Shown in pieces: positions 7,036 through 9,155 of a stretch of DNA of 9,155 bases (its first letter is position 1; each line of letters opens with the position of its first letter). The DNA comes from CAUTVF01 sp963541805 (GTDB lineage: Bacteria > Pseudomonadota > Alphaproteobacteria > Rs-D84 > CASDRH01), in contig CAUTVF010000038.1 of NCBI GenBank assembly GCA_963541805.1, positions 1 through 9,155 of the forward strand, in the 5' to 3' direction. Below the pieces are notes generated by a model. The model had not been told where the DNA came from, ran no database searches, and saw only the letters and a program-made list of their open reading frames with translations. Both the position numbers and the translations under genes were made by a program.

Positions 7036-9078
7036 ATGGCAAAAACCGATAATTTTAATTTATTTAAAATAGAATCAAATGAACAAGAAAATATAATTCT
7101 GCCAAAAAGTAATGTCATAAATGATACAATTATGGATGATCCTACATTGCCAATGGGATCATTGAGTTATACAGATTTAAAACCACTTTCACAATTTCAA
7201 AATAATAACAAGAAGAACAAAAATAATTTTAGTTTTTATTACAAAATTGTATCGCTTTTTTCAATCATTTGGACACTTTTGACATTATATTCATTTTATA
7301 AATTTATAAATATAAGATTAGATGTATTGCAAATAATTGGTATCATAGGAATTATTTTTATTCCAATATTAATATTGTTTTTAATTGCATATTTTATTGA
7401 TCGAATTGCATCTATTAAATATGAACAAGAGCTGTTATACCCTTTTTTGAAAAATTTACTTAGTGAGGATAGTGAAACAATTAAAAAAGTCAGTAACATG
7501 ATAAGGGAGAATACAGAATCTGAATTACAAAATATTTCAAACAGAGTCCAAGATATATTTAAAATTTATACAAGCGCAATTAAAATAGAATCAGACGGAG
7601 CTGTTAATTCACTTAAAAAACAATTAGAATTAATGACATCGACAACCATCAAAGTGTCAGATAATGCAAGTGTAATAAACAAACAAATTGACCTCCAAAC
7701 ACATAATTTAGTTGAACTATTAGATATATTTTCCAATAAAACAAAAGATATTTTATCTTATGAAGATTTAATTGCAAAATTATATTTAAAATTAAATGAC
7801 ACATCAAAAAAAACTGCAACAGATTTACAAACAATCAAGTTATTATACGATGAATTGAATGGTAAATCAGATATAATTGAAAAAGCAGGAGATAAAAGTA
7901 TTGGTGCAATCAATAAAATATCTGCATCGATAGATAACAGTTTAGAGAAACTTATTAATGTAATCACACAAATTAATACTTCAACAATTGAGTACAATAA
8001 ACTTGCAAATGAGACATCACAAAATATAAATAACGCTATTACTGGGATTGATTTGTTGTCCGATAAAACAAAACAAGTATCAAGTAGTACCGAAAATATT
8101 GAAAATATAATCAAAAAGCAATCTTCAGATTTATCAGATATAGTAAATGTTGTTTCTACTCAAACAAGATTGGGAGAAGCATCGTTGAAGCATCAGGCAA
8201 ATGTTTTATCTGAAACTGCGCAAATGCTGCTTTCCAAAATGGATGATGTTGGCAAAAAGATTTCAATGACTATAGGAAATATTCTTGCACTATCTGATAA
8301 GATATCTGGATCGATTTCAGGGGTACATACAGACGTTATCAACAATGCAAATAATATGTTTGATGTCATAAAAAAGAATTTCAACGAGACAGATGGATCA
8401 TTTGAAAAATTTAAAAATATGTCTGTTGATATTTCAACAAAGATATCTGGAATTAATTCTACCGTTGTTTCATCAGTAAATGAACTAAAACAAAACTTTT
8501 CTGCTTTAAATATTTTAATTGAGAAATTGAAGTCATTTTCCGCGCTGGATTTAAATAACATGTTAAAAAATCGCAACCTTGAACTTGATAAAATTATAAA
8601 TAATATGGAGAAAAAATTTGAATCAATATCTGTTAAATTAAAAGAAATTCCCGTTATTACTTCACCGTCACTACAAGTTACAAATGAAAGTGTAAGTATT
8701 AATAATATAAGGTCTCTCCCTGAATCGTTAAATGATATAAGTATTATAACAAATAAATTATCAGAAATATCTGTTGATATAACAAAAATATTTTCAAATG
8801 ATGTCCAATCAGAATTATGGGATAAATATTATAATGGAAATCGAACTGTGTTTATGAAATACCTTGTAAAAGAAGTTTCCGCACTAAATAAAGATAGTTT
8901 AAAAAAGATGTATCAAAATAATAATACATTTCACACATCTGTTGATAACTTTTTAAGAGAATTTGATACCATTATAGTAAACAGCATGTCTGTTGAAAAA
9001 AGTAAAATATTAACTCATATTATGATGGATAGTAGTGTTGGAAAAATATATATACTTCTAAAAAGTATTTTAAAATAA
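7036..9078 (+). CDS. Two-helix membrane protein with long coiled coil and conserved-looking C-terminal domain
   Basis: I do not recognise a named family. The 680 residues divide into a polar Asn-rich N-terminal tail (1-65), two hydrophobic helices at about 68-91 and 96-122 separated by a few residues, a long Lys/Ser/Asn/Ile helical region (about 125-540) with heptad-like spacing, a linker with prolines (about 539-562) and a compact C-terminal domain (about 585-680: LWDKYYNGNRTVFMKYL ... FLREFDTIIVNSM ... SSVGKIYILLKSIL). There is no signal peptide, HAMP domain or methyl-accepting signature, although the rod superficially resembles a chemoreceptor. Both tails would lie on the same side, presumably the cytoplasm. 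This layout matches Caulobacter TipN, a pole-marking protein with two N-terminal helices and a large coiled coil; that link is inference from topology only. ATG 7036 follows a weak GGA at about -12. The gene ends exactly against mutL. Confidence 0.9.
   Translation: MAKTDNFNLFKIESNEQENIILPKSNVINDTIMDDPTLPMGSLSYTDLKPLSQFQNNNKKNKNNFSFYYKIVSLFSIIWTLLTLYSFYKFINIRLDVLQIIGIIGIIFIPILILFLIAYFIDRIASIKYEQELLYPFLKNLLSEDSETIKKVSNMIRENTESELQNISNRVQDIFKIYTSAIKIESDGAVNSLKKQLELMTSTTIKVSDNASVINKQIDLQTHNLVELLDIFSNKTKDILSYEDLIAKLYLKLNDTSKKTATDLQTIKLLYDELNGKSDIIEKAGDKSIGAINKISASIDNSLEKLINVITQINTSTIEYNKLANETSQNINNAITGIDLLSDKTKQVSSSTENIENIIKKQSSDLSDIVNVVSTQTRLGEASLKHQANVLSETAQMLLSKMDDVGKKISMTIGNILALSDKISGSISGVHTDVINNANNMFDVIKKNFNETDGSFEKFKNMSVDISTKISGINSTVVSSVNELKQNFSALNILIEKLKSFSALDLNNMLKNRNLELDKIINNMEKKFESISVKLKEIPVITSPSLQVTNESVSINNIRSLPESLNDISIITNKLSEISVDITKIFSNDVQSELWDKYYNGNRTVFMKYLVKEVSALNKDSLKKMYQNNNTFHTSVDNFLREFDTIIVNSMSVEKSKILTHIMMDSSVGKIYILLKSILK
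7237..7401 (+). other. Transmembrane hairpin of the 680-residue protein
   Basis: Codons for residues 68-122 contain two hydrophobic stretches: FYYKIVSLFSIIWTLLTLYS and, after the short polar segment INIRLD, VLQIIGIIGIIFIPILILFL. The charged residues just before (NNKKNKNN) and after (DRIASIKYEQE) fit a cytoplasmic N-terminus and cytoplasmic rod by the positive-inside rule. Confidence 0.8.
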
Positions 9079-9155
9079 TTACCTGTGAAATAATTTGTCC
9101 ATATCTGAAATCTTTAATTTAATATATGTAGGTCGACCATGATTGCAGTGATCTG
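9079..9155 (-). CDS. mutL: DNA mismatch repair protein MutL, C-terminal end only
   Basis: The minus strand at the right edge ends in a 24-codon tail, DHCNHGRPTYIKLKISDMDK followed by LFHR and TAA (9079-9081). CNHGRP corresponds to the CPHGRP motif at the end of MutL, and the final F-x-R (FHR) is the second C-terminal motif of endonuclease-type MutL proteins. MutL couples MutS mismatch recognition to strand incision. The motif pair suggests the self-nicking type found in bacteria without MutH, but the catalytic DQHA motif is outside the window. The tail resembles alphaproteobacterial GRPTYVELKL...LF-R. The gene is convergent with the coiled-coil gene, and the stop codons touch. Confidence 0.85.
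   Translation of the reverse strand, partial: DHCNHGRPTYIKLKISDMDKLFHR

Noticed and set aside
7296..8576. Minus-strand frames of 61 to 127 codons opposite the coiled-coil gene
   Set aside because: Their Phe/Ser/Ile-rich content is the complement of Lys/Asn/Asp-rich coiled-coil codons.
7160..8660. Chemoreceptor (methyl-accepting protein) identity for the coiled-coil protein
   Set aside because: The rod is similar in length, but there is no periplasmic sensor domain between the two helices (only a few residues), no HAMP domain and no conserved signalling hairpin tip.
1..9155. CRISPR array, insertion sequence ends or attachment sites
   Set aside because: No regularly spaced identical repeats, no transposase frame with terminal inverted repeats, and no tRNA-associated direct repeats were seen.

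Overview
The window is strongly AT-rich. Its genes use A/T-ending codons, every stop I can see is TAA, and Shine-Dalgarno signals are weak. The Ffh protein and the mutL tail resemble alphaproteobacterial versions, so I infer a low-GC, probably reduced-genome, possibly host-associated alphaproteobacterium. This is inference from protein motifs only; there is no rRNA in the window.

Layout from left to right. (1) Positions 1-3767, minus strand: the 5' part (1255 codons) of a very large two-partner-secretion exoprotein of the filamentous haemagglutinin/CdiA type. It has a signal peptide, a TPS domain with the NPNGI-TCxGCGF signature, beta-helix repeats, the conserved central block of CdiA/FHA proteins and the start of a second repeat region. 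Its C-terminus, where a toxin or adhesin tip would lie, is beyond the left edge. (2) Positions 3768-4090: a divergent intergenic region with a small perfect dyad, a GC-rich patch and a short gene-like minus-strand frame. (3) Positions 4091-5536, plus: cysS, a cysteinyl-tRNA synthetase with an unusual signature. (4) Positions 5574-6941, minus: ffh, the SRP GTPase, starting at GTG and convergent with cysS. (5) Positions 7036-9078, plus: an unrecognised 680-residue protein with two N-terminal membrane helices, a long helical/coiled-coil region and a compact C-terminal domain; its topology recalls the alphaproteobacterial pole marker TipN. (6) Positions 9079-9155, minus: the last 24 codons of mutL, whose stop codon directly abuts the stop of the preceding gene.

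The genes do not form one pathway. CysS, Ffh and MutL are housekeeping genes (translation, membrane targeting, mismatch repair). The transcription units alternate in direction (minus, plus, minus, plus, minus), so each gene is probably transcribed on its own. This looks like a reshuffled genome. Ffh serves co-translational insertion of membrane proteins and may insert the 680-residue protein. The exoprotein would use Sec and a TpsB outer-membrane partner that is not in this window. The most interesting elements are the CdiA-like exoprotein, the coiled-coil membrane protein and the possibly transferred cysS.
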